Assembly: GCF_018413525.1 (NCBI RefSeq)
Contig: NZ_JAHCDD010000002.1
Coordinates: forward strand, 1-64,000
Direction: 5' to 3'
Source of the DNA: Acidovorax sp. CCYZU-2555
Lineage (GTDB): Bacteria; Pseudomonadota; Gammaproteobacteria; Burkholderiales; Burkholderiaceae_C
Length of the DNA: 64,000 nt
Within the stretch, counting starts at the first letter, position 1. Each line of letters begins with the position of its first letter. Below, in pieces: positions 38,302 through 47,841 of this stretch. The notes under the pieces are model-generated. The model saw only the letters and a program-made list of their open reading frames with translations, was not told the DNA's origin and searched no databases. Both the position numbers and the translations under genes were made by a program.

Positions 38302-39455
38302 AGCGGCTGCAACAGATTGCGCGCTGGTGGCTGCTTGCCAGCGCCCTGGGCCTGGCGCTGGCCGCGGGCGCCGCAGAATATCCGCTGCGCGTGCTCGACA
38401 TCGCGGGCCGCGCCGTGATCGTGCCCCAGCCGCCGCAGCGCATCTTCGTGCAGAACGGCAATACGCTCACGGCGCTTGCGCTGCTCGAACGCGAAGATCC
38501 GTTCGCGCGCGTGATCGGCTGGAACAATACGCTGGGCCATTCCGATCCCAGCATCTGGCGCCTGCTGCAGCAGCGCTGGCCGCAGGCGCGCAGCGTGCCC
38601 ACGCTCGACTTCGACAACTCGGGCCATGTCGATCTGGAAGCGCTGGTGCGCCTGCGGCCCGACCTGGTGCTGCTCGACATAGAGACCCGGCCCGCCGTCG
38701 AAGGCGGGCGCGCGGGACCGCTGCTCGCGCAGCTGGGCATTCCCGTGCTGTACCTCGACATTTCGCGCAATCCCGTGGTCAACTTGCCCAGGACGGTCGC
38801 GCTGTTGGGCCAGGTGCTGGATCGGCAGGCGCGCGCCGAGGCCTATCTGCAGTTCTACCGCCAGCGGCTCGCGGCCATTCAGGCCGTGGTGGCCCAGGTG
38901 GGCGAGCGCCCGCGCGTGTTCGTCGAAAGCCGGGCAGGGCGCATGGGGCTGGAGCAGTGCTGCTACTCCCAGGGCAAGACCGCCTGGGGTCTGCTGATCG
39001 AGGCCGTGGGCGGCATCAATCTCGCGTCGCAGCTGTTGCCGGGCATCACCGGCGACATCGCGCTCGAGACCCTGATACGCCTGCAGCCCGATGTCTATCT
39101 GATGACCGGCACTTCGCAGGTCAAGCGTGGTGCGCAGACCATAGGCTTCGGTTACGGCGCTTCGCGCGATGACGCGCAGGCCGCGCTTGCGCGTCTGATG
39201 GGGCGGCCCGGTTTCCGCTTGCTGGGGCAGGGGCCGGCCAGCTGCGTGCATGCCGTCTACCACCAGTTTTACGACAGCGCGTTCAACATCGTCGCGCTGG
39301 AGTACCTGGCGAAAATCCTCTACCCGCAACGCTTTGCGCATCTTCAGCCCGCAGATACCTATCGCCACCTGTTGCAGACGTTCACGGCGCTGCCTGACGC
39401 GCCATTCGTCTTCGACATCCGCCGCGGTTTTGCGGACCGTCCCTGCGCAGAATAG
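38298..39455 (+). CDS. Iron-siderophore ABC transporter substrate-binding protein
   Basis: The 385-residue periplasmic protein has a signal peptide (cleavage near GAAEYPL) and a type III periplasmic-binding fold (FepB/FhuD/BtuF type). The N-lobe entry is PQRIFVQNGNTLTALALL, the linking helix region LDRQARAEAYLQFYRQRL, and the C-lobe GIPVLYLDISRN plus LIEAVGGINLA. Two adjacent cysteines (EQCCYS) are unusual for the fold. It is the last gene of the Fur-controlled operon. Ligand unknown. Confidence 0.92.
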   Translation: MKRLQQIARWWLLASALGLALAAGAAEYPLRVLDIAGRAVIVPQPPQRIFVQNGNTLTALALLEREDPFARVIGWNNTLGHSDPSIWRLLQQRWPQARSVPTLDFDNSGHVDLEALVRLRPDLVLLDIETRPAVEGGRAGPLLAQLGIPVLYLDISRNPVVNLPRTVALLGQVLDRQARAEAYLQFYRQRLAAIQAVVAQVGERPRVFVESRAGRMGLEQCCYSQGKTAWGLLIEAVGGINLASQLLPGITGDIALETLIRLQPDVYLMTGTSQVKRGAQTIGFGYGASRDDAQAALARLMGRPGFRLLGQGPASCVHAVYHQFYDSAFNIVALEYLAKILYPQRFAHLQPADTYRHLLQTFTALPDAPFVFDIRRGFADRPCAE

Positions 39456-39460
39456 ACCCC

Positions 39461-39844
39461 ATGAAACCCACCGAGACGCTGCGCCAGTGGGCGCGCACCA
39501 TCAAGCGCGACGGCCTGACCCTCTGGTTCGCGCGCAAGCACCCCGCAACGCCCTGGCATGCCAAGGTGCTGGGCATCGTGGTGGTGGCCTATGCGCTCAG
39601 CCCCATAGACCTCATTCCCGACTTCATTCCGGTGCTGGGCTATCTGGACGATGTGCTGCTGCTGCCCGCGCTGATCTATTTGGCGATCAAGCTGCTGCCG
39701 GCGCAGGTGCTGGCCGACTGCCGCGCCCAGGCCGAAGCCTGGCTCGCGGCCAAGGCCGCCAAGCCCCGCAGCCGCGCGGGCGCGGTCGCCGTCGTGCTCA
39801 TCTGGCTCGCGCTTGCTGGCGGATTGTGGCTGGCCTTGGCATGA
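39461..39844 (+). CDS. DUF1232 (YkvA-type) membrane protein
   Basis: The 127-residue protein carries the DUF1232 signature: YALSPIDLIPDFIPVLGYLDDVLLLPALIYLAI in the centre and a C-terminal hydrophobic segment (VVLIWLALAGGLWLALA). It is expected in the inner membrane, and no biochemical role is established for the family. It starts six bases after the binding-protein stop, so it may ride on the iron operon transcript, but functional linkage is not implied. The first tRNA-Arg promoter follows. Confidence 0.85.
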   Translation: MKPTETLRQWARTIKRDGLTLWFARKHPATPWHAKVLGIVVVAYALSPIDLIPDFIPVLGYLDDVLLLPALIYLAIKLLPAQVLADCRAQAEAWLAAKAAKPRSRAGAVAVVLIWLALAGGLWLALA

Positions 39845-39857
39845 AATGCCGGGAGTT

Positions 39858-39887
39858 TTGTTTGAAGCGAAAAATCTGGGGTATACT
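39858..39887 (+). promoter_or_regulatory. Probable promoter of the first tRNA-Arg gene
   Basis: A good -10 box TATACT (39882-39887) has a TTGTTT-like -35 element 18 bp upstream and lies 46 bases before the mature tRNA start. Confidence 0.5.
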
Positions 39888-39933
39888 TGCATTCTTGGCG
39901 CAGTAGAGCGGTGCAAACCTTCTTCTGCCAAAC

Positions 39934-40010
39934 GCGGCTGTAGCTCAGCTGGATAGAGTACTTGGCTACGAACCAAGGGGTCGTGGGTTCGATTCCTGCC
40001 AGCCGCACCA
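39934..40010 (+). tRNA. tRNA-Arg (anticodon ACG), copy 1
   Basis: The 77-nt gene folds as a full cloverleaf: acceptor stem GCGGCTG/CAGCCGC, D arm GCTC...GAGT, anticodon arm CTTGG/CCAAG enclosing loop CTACGAA (anticodon ACG), T arm GTGGG-TTCGATT-CCTGC, encoded CCA end. It decodes CGU/CGC/CGA Arg codons after A34 deamination. It is identical to the copy at 40822. Confidence 0.97.
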
Positions 40011-40017
40011 GACGACA

Positions 40018-40049
40018 AGCCCCAGAACAGCAATGTTCTGGGGCTTTTT
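40018..40049 (+). terminator. Rho-independent terminator after tRNA-Arg copy 1
   Basis: A perfect 12-bp stem (AGCCCCAGAACA / TGTTCTGGGGCT) with loop GCAA runs into TTTTT, eight bases after the tRNA. Confidence 0.93.
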
Positions 40050-40076
40050 CGTTGGTGTTTGCGAAATGCCCGCGAT

Positions 40077-40310
40077 TCAGCGCTTCCCACCGCCCTCGAT
40101 ACACCGGAATTTGCCGCCAGGCCGCATGGCTGCACGGGGCTGGCGCCGCTCGCGGCGCAGCGCATGCCAGCTCATCAGGCCGCCGAACAACAGCGCCCAG
40201 GCGCCGAGGATGAATGCAATGGACGGCGTGACGACTCCGCAGATGATGCACAGGGCGGCCCCCATGGACGCGGCGGCCAGAACGAAATCGGCGCACATCT
40301 GTTTCATCAT
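40077..40310 (-). CDS. Small two-helix membrane protein, paralogue A
   Basis: The 77-residue product has two hydrophobic segments (about residues 7-27 and 31-48) and a basic, Arg-rich C-terminal tail. It aligns end to end with the 74-residue product encoded at 40436-40660: both start M-x-K, then AD-x-x-L, M-x-AAL, G(V/I), P and GAW-x-L, and end their second helix with a Trp. The two genes therefore look like a tandem duplication. No function is recognised. No clear ribosome-binding site precedes the double ATG at 40310. An AT-rich perfect palindrome lies just upstream. Confidence 0.55.
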   Translation of the reverse strand: MMKQMCADFVLAAASMGAALCIICGVVTPSIAFILGAWALLFGGLMSWHALRRERRQPRAAMRPGGKFRCIEGGGKR

Positions 40311-40333
40311 GGTCTAATGCTATTAATTTAAAT

Positions 40334-40354
40334 ATAGTTAAATAATTTAACTAT
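40334..40354. promoter_or_regulatory. AT-rich perfect palindrome upstream of paralogue A
   Basis: The 21-bp sequence ATAGTTAAATAATTTAACTA plus a final T has perfect 10-bp arms around one base. It lies 24-44 bp upstream of the 40310 start codon in a strikingly AT-rich stretch, so operator or promoter function is plausible. Confidence 0.45.
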
Positions 40355-40435
40355 TATTTATCTGTAGGAATAAACGCTTGTGCCCAGGTGCTGGCGTCGT
40401 GCTCTAGCGGGATGCAATACGCCGGGCGAGGGGCT

Positions 40436-40660
40436 TTATTTGAAATGTGCAGTCCGGGGCCGCGCGCTGTCGTCGCTGACCGATTCCGGCTCGTCCCGCA
40501 CGGATCTTGACTTCAGCCAGACCGCCATGGCGCCTAGCGCCAGCATCCAGGCGCCGAAGAAGGCGGGAGCCGAAGACTGAAGAATGCCGCGGGCAACGAA
40601 CAATGCCGCAGCCATCAGCAGGGTGACCAGAAGCAGGTCGGCAAACAAACGCTTTGTCAT
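40436..40660 (-). CDS. Small two-helix membrane protein, paralogue B
   Basis: The 74-residue product has two hydrophobic segments (about residues 6-24 and 30-49) and a charged tail (SRSVRDEPESVSDD). It is clearly related to the 77-residue product of the next gene downstream on the same strand. A good ribosome-binding site (AGGATG) precedes the ATG at 40660, so this copy is likely translated. Both genes lie in the opposite orientation between two identical tRNA-Arg genes. Function unknown. The hairpin of two helices could suit a small transporter regulator or a membrane stress peptide, but nothing decides this. Confidence 0.6.
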   Translation of the reverse strand: MTKRLFADLLLVTLLMAAALFVARGILQSSAPAFFGAWMLALGAMAVWLKSRSVRDEPESVSDDSARPRTAHFK

Positions 40661-40782
40661 AGTTTCATCCTATAAAATATGACAATTCTTGTGATTTTTG
40701 CTATTTACTAGCGTAGGCAAAGATCCAAAGCCCTTGCCGCCGACCGCGCCCATGCAATGTGGGCAAAGAATTTCAGGGTTTT

Positions 40783-40811
40783 TTCTGTAAGAGGGTTTTT
40801 GGGTCTATAAT
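40783..40811 (+). promoter_or_regulatory. Probable promoter of the second tRNA-Arg gene
   Basis: A consensus -10 box TATAAT (40806-40811) lies ten bases before the tRNA. The -35 region (TTCTGT, 17 bp upstream) is weak. Confidence 0.55.
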
Positions 40812-40821
40812 CGAAAGCTTA

Positions 40822-40898
40822 GCGGCTGTAGCTCAGCTGGATAGAGTACTTGGCTACGAACCAAGGGGTCGTGGGTTCGATTCCTGCCAGCCGCACCA
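40822..40898 (+). tRNA. tRNA-Arg (anticodon ACG), copy 2
   Basis: The 77-nt sequence is identical to the copy at 39934, including the encoded CCA. It has its own consensus -10 box and its own terminator, so the two copies are independent transcription units 888 bp apart. Confidence 0.97.
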
Positions 40899-40905
40899 AA
40901 CGTGA

Positions 40906-40937
40906 AGCCTCAGAGTAGAAATACTCTGAGGCTTTTT
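40906..40937 (+). terminator. Rho-independent terminator after tRNA-Arg copy 2
   Basis: A perfect 12-bp stem (AGCCTCAGAGTA / TACTCTGAGGCT) with loop GAAA runs into TTTTT. It has the same geometry as the first tRNA terminator but a different stem sequence, as expected from compensatory drift after duplication. Confidence 0.93.
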
Positions 40938-41019
40938 CGTTTTGGGTCGGCGCGAGACGTCGGTGTCTGCCGCACGAGTCAATATCTGCCATGGCGGACA
41001 AGCCAGCCAACTCGCCCGC

Positions 41020-41260
41020 AAGATGCTCGCCCGCATGGCCTTGGCCTGTTTTGCGCGGCGTGTGCGCTGATCGGCCATGTATTTCTTGCTCAGGATCTGC
41101 TGCACCACGGCATCGCCCTGGCTGTTTTCATACATTGTGCCCAGGCTGAACTCTGCTTTTTCCAGCAGATCGACGGACTGGCCGCTTGCCAGGCCGGCGA
41201 CGAAGCGCAGGCAGGCCAATGCTGCTTGTTGGACCAGTGTTTTGGAGCAAAAAATAGTCG
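41020..41260 (-). other. Possible coding remnant between tRNA-Arg copy 2 and greB
   Basis: The 460-bp stretch 40940-41399 holds no confident gene. On the minus strand one frame reads about 80 residues with a GC-rich third position typical of this genome (LVQQAALACLRFVAG, then LLEKAEFSLGTMYENSQGD, then KKYMADQRTRRAKQAKAM). The likely start would be a TTG at 41219 or further upstream, with no good ribosome-binding site, and the frame runs on into the tRNA. It looks like a decayed or very small gene. AT-rich sequence (41240-41320) follows on the greB side. Confidence 0.3.
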
Positions 41261-41399
41261 TGGTTTTTGGTAAATGGGTTTTGATGGTTTTTAACCATAT
41301 TCATTTCCAAATGGGTTTTCCAGTCCGCACACCGTTGCGCGCATGTGGTGCAAAAGCCCGAGACTTTTGCCGCAGCGCGTTTGATGCAAAGATCGGCGC

Positions 41400-41963
41400 A
41401 TGAGCAAAGCCTTCACCAAAGAATCGGATGCCGGGGATGACGACGACGAACTGGGCGCGCTGGCGCCCATTCCTGCCGGCAGCAAGAACTACATCACGCC
41501 CCAGGGCTACCAGCGCCTGCGCGACGAGTTGTTCGCGCTGATCGACACCGAGCGTCCGCAGATCGTCGATATCGTTCATTGGGCGGCGAGCAATGGCGAT
41601 CGTTCGGAAAACGGCGACTATCTCTACGGCAAGAAGCGTCTGCGCGAGATCGACCGGCGCATACGCTTTCTGACCAAGCGCCTGGAAATCGCCGAAGTGG
41701 TCGATCCCACGGTGCACGCGGGCAGCGAACAGGTGTTCTTTGGCGCGACCGTGACCTATGTCGAGGACGACGGCGTGGAGCGCACTGTGAAGATCATGGG
41801 GATCGATGAAGCCAACAGCGCGCAGGGCGAAGTCAGCTGGATCTCGCCGGTCGCGCGCGCGCTGCTCAAGGCGCGCGTGGGCGATGAAGTCGCGCTGCAG
41901 ACGCCGGGCGGCGTGCGGCTGCTGGAGGTGCTGGAGGTGCGCTATCCCGAGCCCGGTGCCTGA
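41400..41963 (+). CDS. greB: Transcription elongation factor GreB
   Basis: The 187-residue cytosolic factor rescues backtracked RNA polymerase by stimulating transcript cleavage. The N-terminal coiled coil (NYITPQGYQRLRDELFAL to KRLEIAEVV) includes the acidic tip NGDRSENGDYLYGKKRLREIDRR typical of GreB. The C-terminal FKBP-like domain has VFFGATVTYVEDDG and SWISPVARALL. The N-terminus carries an extra acidic stretch (DAGDDDDE). It faces spoT across a repeat-filled convergent gap, the normal greB/spoT neighbourhood in Burkholderiales. Confidence 0.96.
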   Translation: MSKAFTKESDAGDDDDELGALAPIPAGSKNYITPQGYQRLRDELFALIDTERPQIVDIVHWAASNGDRSENGDYLYGKKRLREIDRRIRFLTKRLEIAEVVDPTVHAGSEQVFFGATVTYVEDDGVERTVKIMGIDEANSAQGEVSWISPVARALLKARVGDEVALQTPGGVRLLEVLEVRYPEPGA

Positions 41964-42013
41964 GGGGTGCGCAAGACCTGGGGGTGCAGCGCGCTGCAAA
42001 CGGCGGCACAACT

Positions 42014-42420
42014 GTGAACCGTTCGTGGTGAGCCTCCCTGGCCGGGCGCGTCGCACCATGAACGCCCCGTCCTCGTGACTTGAGCGCAGGCCGTTCATCC
42101 TTCGACAAGCTCTCAAGAAACAGCTTTTTTTGCCAAATAAATCAATGACTTAGAGGGTGGTCGATTTTGGCAAACGGTGGCTAAACAGTGACCCGTTCGT
42201 GGTGAGCCTGTCGAACCATGAACGGCCCGTTCTCATGACTTGAGCGCAGGCCGTTCACCCTTCGACAGGCTCAGGGCGAACGAGGATTTTGAAGCCCGCT
42301 GTTTCTTTTTAACGCATTGTGAGGCTTAGCCTCGCTTACCTCGCCCAGGACGAACGGGGGGAGGGCGTGGCGAAAAAATCCGTTCGGGCCGAGCCTCGCT
42401 AGGCGCGTTCGTCCAAGCGC
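42014..42420. repeat. Composite palindromic intergenic repeat, copy R2 (tandem one and a half units)
   Basis: The 521-bp convergent gap between greB and spoT contains no gene but a tandem array of the dispersed element. The first unit has a left arm from 42020 with a 14-bp insert (42036-42049, CCCTGGCCGGGCGC) and a truncated right arm ending in the CAAGCTCTCAAGAAACAGC module. The second unit has uninterrupted 32-bp arms (42194-42225 and 42251-42282), followed by the module GAAGCCCGCTGTTTC and further partial half-sites to about 42420. Confidence 0.8.
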
Positions 42421-42484
42421 CGGTATTCAACAAACCGGTCTCATGCCACCGCTGCCCGGTCGCGGGCGGCAGGGCTTGGGGTTC

Positions 42485-44803
<2,319 letters not shown>

Positions 44804-44845
44804 ACCTTTAATGTAGCGCGCTCTCTGATGGGTTTCTTATTGCAT

Positions 44846-44870
44846 AAAAAAAAGCACCGCAAAGCGGTGC
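44846..44870 (-). terminator. Rho-independent terminator between rpoZ and spoT
   Basis: Read on the minus strand, GCACCGC-TTT-GCGGTGC is followed by eight T residues, 54 bases after the rpoZ stop. Transcription into spoT would need read-through or a promoter in the short remaining gap. Confidence 0.88.
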
Positions 44871-44923
44871 CTCTGTTGCCATTTGGGCTCGCCATGACGG
44901 CTTGCCGTTACGGCAGCGTCCGG

Positions 44924-45127
44924 TCAGCCCGGAACCTTCTTGAGCATCTCCAGGCCAACCTTGCCGGCGGCGATTTCGCGCAGCGCGGTGACGGCGGGCT
45001 TGTTCTTGCTTTCAATCTTGGCCGTGTGGCCTTGGCTCAGCATGCGCGCACGGTAGGTGGCGGCCAGAACCAGTTGGAAGCGGTTGGGGATTTGCTCCAG
45101 GCAATCTTCAACGGTGATGCGTGCCAT
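44924..45127 (-). CDS. rpoZ: RNA polymerase omega subunit
   Basis: The 67-residue protein assists assembly of RNA polymerase and, with DksA and ppGpp, the stringent response. It shows the family start [27 protein letters not shown] and the segment [16 protein letters not shown]. Length fits betaproteobacterial omega. GGAG lies at good spacing before the ATG. It sits 20 bp after gmk on the same strand and ahead of spoT, the classical arrangement. Confidence 0.97.
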   Translation of the reverse strand: MARITVEDCLEQIPNRFQLVLAATYRARMLSQGHTAKIESKNKPAVTALREIAAGKVGLEMLKKVPG

Positions 45128-45147
45128 CAGGATACTCCAGGGGAAAT

Positions 45148-45768
45148 TCAGGTGATATTGAGCGACTCGAAGGTATCGGCACGCGCACTTCGCTGGGCCG
45201 CATACTTGAGTCGCTGGGCGTGAATGATCGCTTTCAGATCAAAAAGCGCAGTCTCGAACAACTCGTTGATTATAACGAAGTCGAACTTTTGCACCTGAGC
45301 CATTTCCTCGGAAGCGTTCTTGAGGCGCAATTCGATGACTTCCGGGGCGTCCTCGCCGCGGTTTTCCAGGCGTGCGCGCAGCTCTTCCCAGCTCGGCGGC
45401 AGGATGAAGATCAGCACCGCCTCGGGGAAGGCCTGCTTGACCTGCAGCGCACCCTGGTAGTCGATTTCGAGCAGCACGTCGGCACCGCCCGCCAGGCGAT
45501 CGGCGAGCGCGCGCTTGGACGTTCCATAGCGCTTGCCATGGACATTCGCCCATTCGAGGAACGCATTGTTGGCGACCATGGCGTCGAATTCCTGCTCGGA
45601 CGCGAAGAAGTATTCGCGGCCGTGCTTTTCCTGGCCGCGCGGCGCGCGCGTGGTGTGCGAGACCGAGGGCGAGACATGGGCATCGAGCTCGCGCAAGGCC
45701 TTGACCAGGCTGGACTTGCCGGCCCCACTGGGGGCGGCGACGACAAAGAGATTTCCGGGATGTTGCAT
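45148..45768 (-). CDS. gmk: Guanylate kinase
   Basis: The 206-residue enzyme phosphorylates GMP to GDP with ATP, a step that also feeds ppGpp precursors. The P-loop is [14 protein letters not shown] near residue 12. The GMP-binding region has [21 protein letters not shown], and the lid is within [14 protein letters not shown]. Length is typical (about 205). It starts 70 bp after a terminator that follows yicC and leads into rpoZ. Confidence 0.97.
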   Translation of the reverse strand: MQHPGNLFVVAAPSGAGKSSLVKALRELDAHVSPSVSHTTRAPRGQEKHGREYFFASEQEFDAMVANNAFLEWANVHGKRYGTSKRALADRLAGGADVLLEIDYQGALQVKQAFPEAVLIFILPPSWEELRARLENRGEDAPEVIELRLKNASEEMAQVQKFDFVIINELFETALFDLKAIIHAQRLKYAAQRSARADTFESLNIT

Positions 45769-45803
45769 ATGCGAATCGGTGCGCCGGGTTGGCGGCGTCT
45801 TGC

Positions 45804-45825
45804 AAAAAGGGCGCTTGCGCGCCCT
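45804..45825 (-). terminator. Rho-independent terminator after yicC
   Basis: On the minus strand a perfect 7-bp stem AGGGCGC / GCGCCCT with loop GCAA is followed by TTTTT-equivalent bases, 14 bases past the yicC stop. Confidence 0.8.
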
Positions 45826-45838
45826 GTGGAATGGTGGT

Positions 45839-46750
45839 TTATTCGATGTTTTGCACCTGCTCGCGCATCTGCTCGATCAGGACCTTCATGTCGACGCTGA
45901 TGCGTGTGAGCTCCAGCGCGGCGGACTTCGAGCCCAGCGTGTTGGCTTCGCGGTGCAGCTCCTGGATCAGGAAATCCAGGCGCTTGCCGATTTCGCCGCC
46001 CTTCTTGAGCAGGCGCTCGATTTCATCGAGGTGCGAGTCCATGCGCGTGACTTCCTCGGCGACGTCGATGCGGATCGCAAACGCCGTGGCTTCGGTCAGC
46101 GCGCGGTCCTGCGCGGCCTCGGGCGCGACCGAACCTTCGGCCAGCGCCATGGCTTCTTTCCAGCGCTCGACAAAGCGCAGGCGTTGCTGCTCGACGAGCT
46201 GCGGAATCAGCGGCGTCGCGGTGCGCGCCAGCGTGCGCAGCTGCTGCAGCCGGTCGTGCAGCATGTCGGCCAGGCGCTTGCCTTCACGGGCACGCGCCTG
46301 CACCAGCGATTCGAGGGCCTCGGTGGCCAGCGCGGGCAGCACGCTGCTCCAGTCCTGGCCGCGGTCGCCGTCGCCCGCGCCGCACAGGCGCAGCGCGTCG
46401 GAGACGCTCAAGGGCCGGGCGTCGGGCAGCCAGGCCTGAATGGTGTCCTGCGCCGAAACCAGGCGCTGCAGCAGATGGGGCGAAGGCTGGGGCACGGAGC
46501 CGCTGTCGTCGGATTCGATCGCGGCGCGCACTTCGACCTTGCCGCGCTTGAGGCGGGCGGTGAGCAGGGTGCGCAGCGCGGGCTCGTGCATGCGCAATTC
46601 GTCGGGCAGACGGAACGACAGGTCGAGGAAGCGGCTGTTGACCGAACGGATCTCGAGACCGAGTCGCCGGTTGCCCGCAGGCGCCTCAGCACCCTCGGCA
46701 GACGCGCCGTACTGGGCGCTGGCGTATCCGGTCATGCTGTAAACTGACAT
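45839..46750 (-). CDS. yicC: YicC-family endoribonuclease
   Basis: With the ATG at 46750 the product has 303 residues and begins [12 protein letters not shown], the family hallmark. YicC proteins form oligomers and act in RNA turnover (sRNA decay in E. coli). Other family marks are [18 protein letters not shown] and the C-terminal stretch [22 protein letters not shown] 24 bases upstream is in frame but unlikely. It diverges from the protein kinase gene with 74 bp between starts, and is upstream of gmk with a terminator between them. Confidence 0.94.
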   Translation of the reverse strand: MSVYSMTGYASAQYGASAEGAEAPAGNRRLGLEIRSVNSRFLDLSFRLPDELRMHEPALRTLLTARLKRGKVEVRAAIESDDSGSVPQPSPHLLQRLVSAQDTIQAWLPDARPLSVSDALRLCGAGDGDRGQDWSSVLPALATEALESLVQARAREGKRLADMLHDRLQQLRTLARTATPLIPQLVEQQRLRFVERWKEAMALAEGSVAPEAAQDRALTEATAFAIRIDVAEEVTRMDSHLDEIERLLKKGGEIGKRLDFLIQELHREANTLGSKSAALELTRISVDMKVLIEQMREQVQNIE

Positions 46751-46824
46751 TGGACTTTTGATGGTTGCTTGCAATCCGTCGATTATCCGGGTTCCGCCCC
46801 ATTCACGAGGTTTACCCGTAAAAA

Positions 46825-47841
46825 ATGTCTTCCAAGAACAAGCCTGCTCCCCTTCCTCCCGATAGCGTGATAGGGGGATACCGCATTCTGCGGCGCCTGG
46901 CTGCAGGGGGATTTGGCGTGGTCTACCTGGCGCTGGACGCCGCGGGCCAGCAGGTGGCGATCAAGGAATACCTGCCGGCGTCGCTGGCCTTGCGCGAGCC
47001 CGGCGAGCGCCTGCCGCAGGTGGTGCCCGAGAAGCTGTCGCTCTATCGCCTGGGCCTCAAGAGTTTTTTCGAAGAAGGGCGTTCTCTCGCCCAGCTGTCC
47101 CATCCCTCGGTGGTCAGCGTGCTCAATTTCTTTCGCGAGAACGAGACCGTCTACATGGTCATGAATTACCTCGAAGGTGCAAACCTGCAGGAATTCATTC
47201 TCACGGCGCGCGCTCTCAAGTCAGACAAGGTGCTGCGCGAATCCTCGATACGCTCGCTGTTCGACGAAGTGCTGCGCGGCCTGCGCATCGTGCACCAGCA
47301 CAAGATGCTGCACCTCGACATCAAGCCGGCCAACATCTTCATCACCGATGACGACCGCGCCGTGCTGATCGATTTCGGCGCGGCGCGCGAAGTGCTTTCC
47401 AAGGAAGGCAGCTTCATCCGGCCCATGTACACGCCGGGCTTTGCCGCGCCCGAGATGTACCGGCGTGGCGAGTCCATGGGGCCATGGACCGACATCTATG
47501 CGATCGGCGCCTGCATGTATGCCTGCATGCAGGGCGTGCCGCCGCCGGCCGCGCCGCAGCGCCAGGAGAAGGACCGGCTCAATCAGGCGCTGTCCAAGCT
47601 GCGCGGGGTCTACTCCGACAAGCTGATCGAAGTGGTCGAGTGGTGCATGGCGCCCGATCCGCTGTCGCGGCCGCAGTCGGTGTTCACGCTGCAAAAAGAA
47701 CTCAACCGCGAAAGCGAGCGCCGCCACACGCGGCTCAGCATGGCCGACAAGATGCGCCTGCAGATCGGCGCGCTGGTCAGCGATACGCGCAAGAGCGTGC
47801 AGAAAATCAGCGGCGCGCGCGGCACGCCGCCCGCGCCATGA
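46825..47841 (+). CDS. Hanks-type serine/threonine protein kinase
   Basis: The 338-residue kinase has a complete catalytic domain (about residues 18-280): glycine loop LAAGGFGVVYLA, lysine in VAIKEYL, catalytic loop HLDIKPANIF, metal motif DFGAAR, and FAAPEMY. The usual HRD is HLD, so it belongs to the non-RD class and may not need activation-loop phosphorylation in the usual way. No membrane segment or sensor domain follows. The C-terminal 50 residues are basic. Its stop overlaps the PP2C gene start by 4 bp, so kinase and phosphatase form an antagonistic pair. Targets unknown. Confidence 0.93.
   Translation: MSSKNKPAPLPPDSVIGGYRILRRLAAGGFGVVYLALDAAGQQVAIKEYLPASLALREPGERLPQVVPEKLSLYRLGLKSFFEEGRSLAQLSHPSVVSVLNFFRENETVYMVMNYLEGANLQEFILTARALKSDKVLRESSIRSLFDEVLRGLRIVHQHKMLHLDIKPANIFITDDDRAVLIDFGAAREVLSKEGSFIRPMYTPGFAAPEMYRRGESMGPWTDIYAIGACMYACMQGVPPPAAPQRQEKDRLNQALSKLRGVYSDKLIEVVEWCMAPDPLSRPQSVFTLQKELNRESERRHTRLSMADKMRLQIGALVSDTRKSVQKISGARGTPPAP

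Noticed and set aside
39934-40898. Treating the two tRNA-Arg copies as attL/attR of an 888-bp mobile element.
   Set aside because: Both copies are full-length with separate promoters and terminators, and there is no integrase or recombinase between them.
40819-41010. Minus-strand frame ending in a WQESNPRP/GIEPTTPWF-type peptide near both tRNA genes.
   Set aside because: This is the familiar spurious translation of a tRNA gene in antisense, present at both tRNA-Arg copies.
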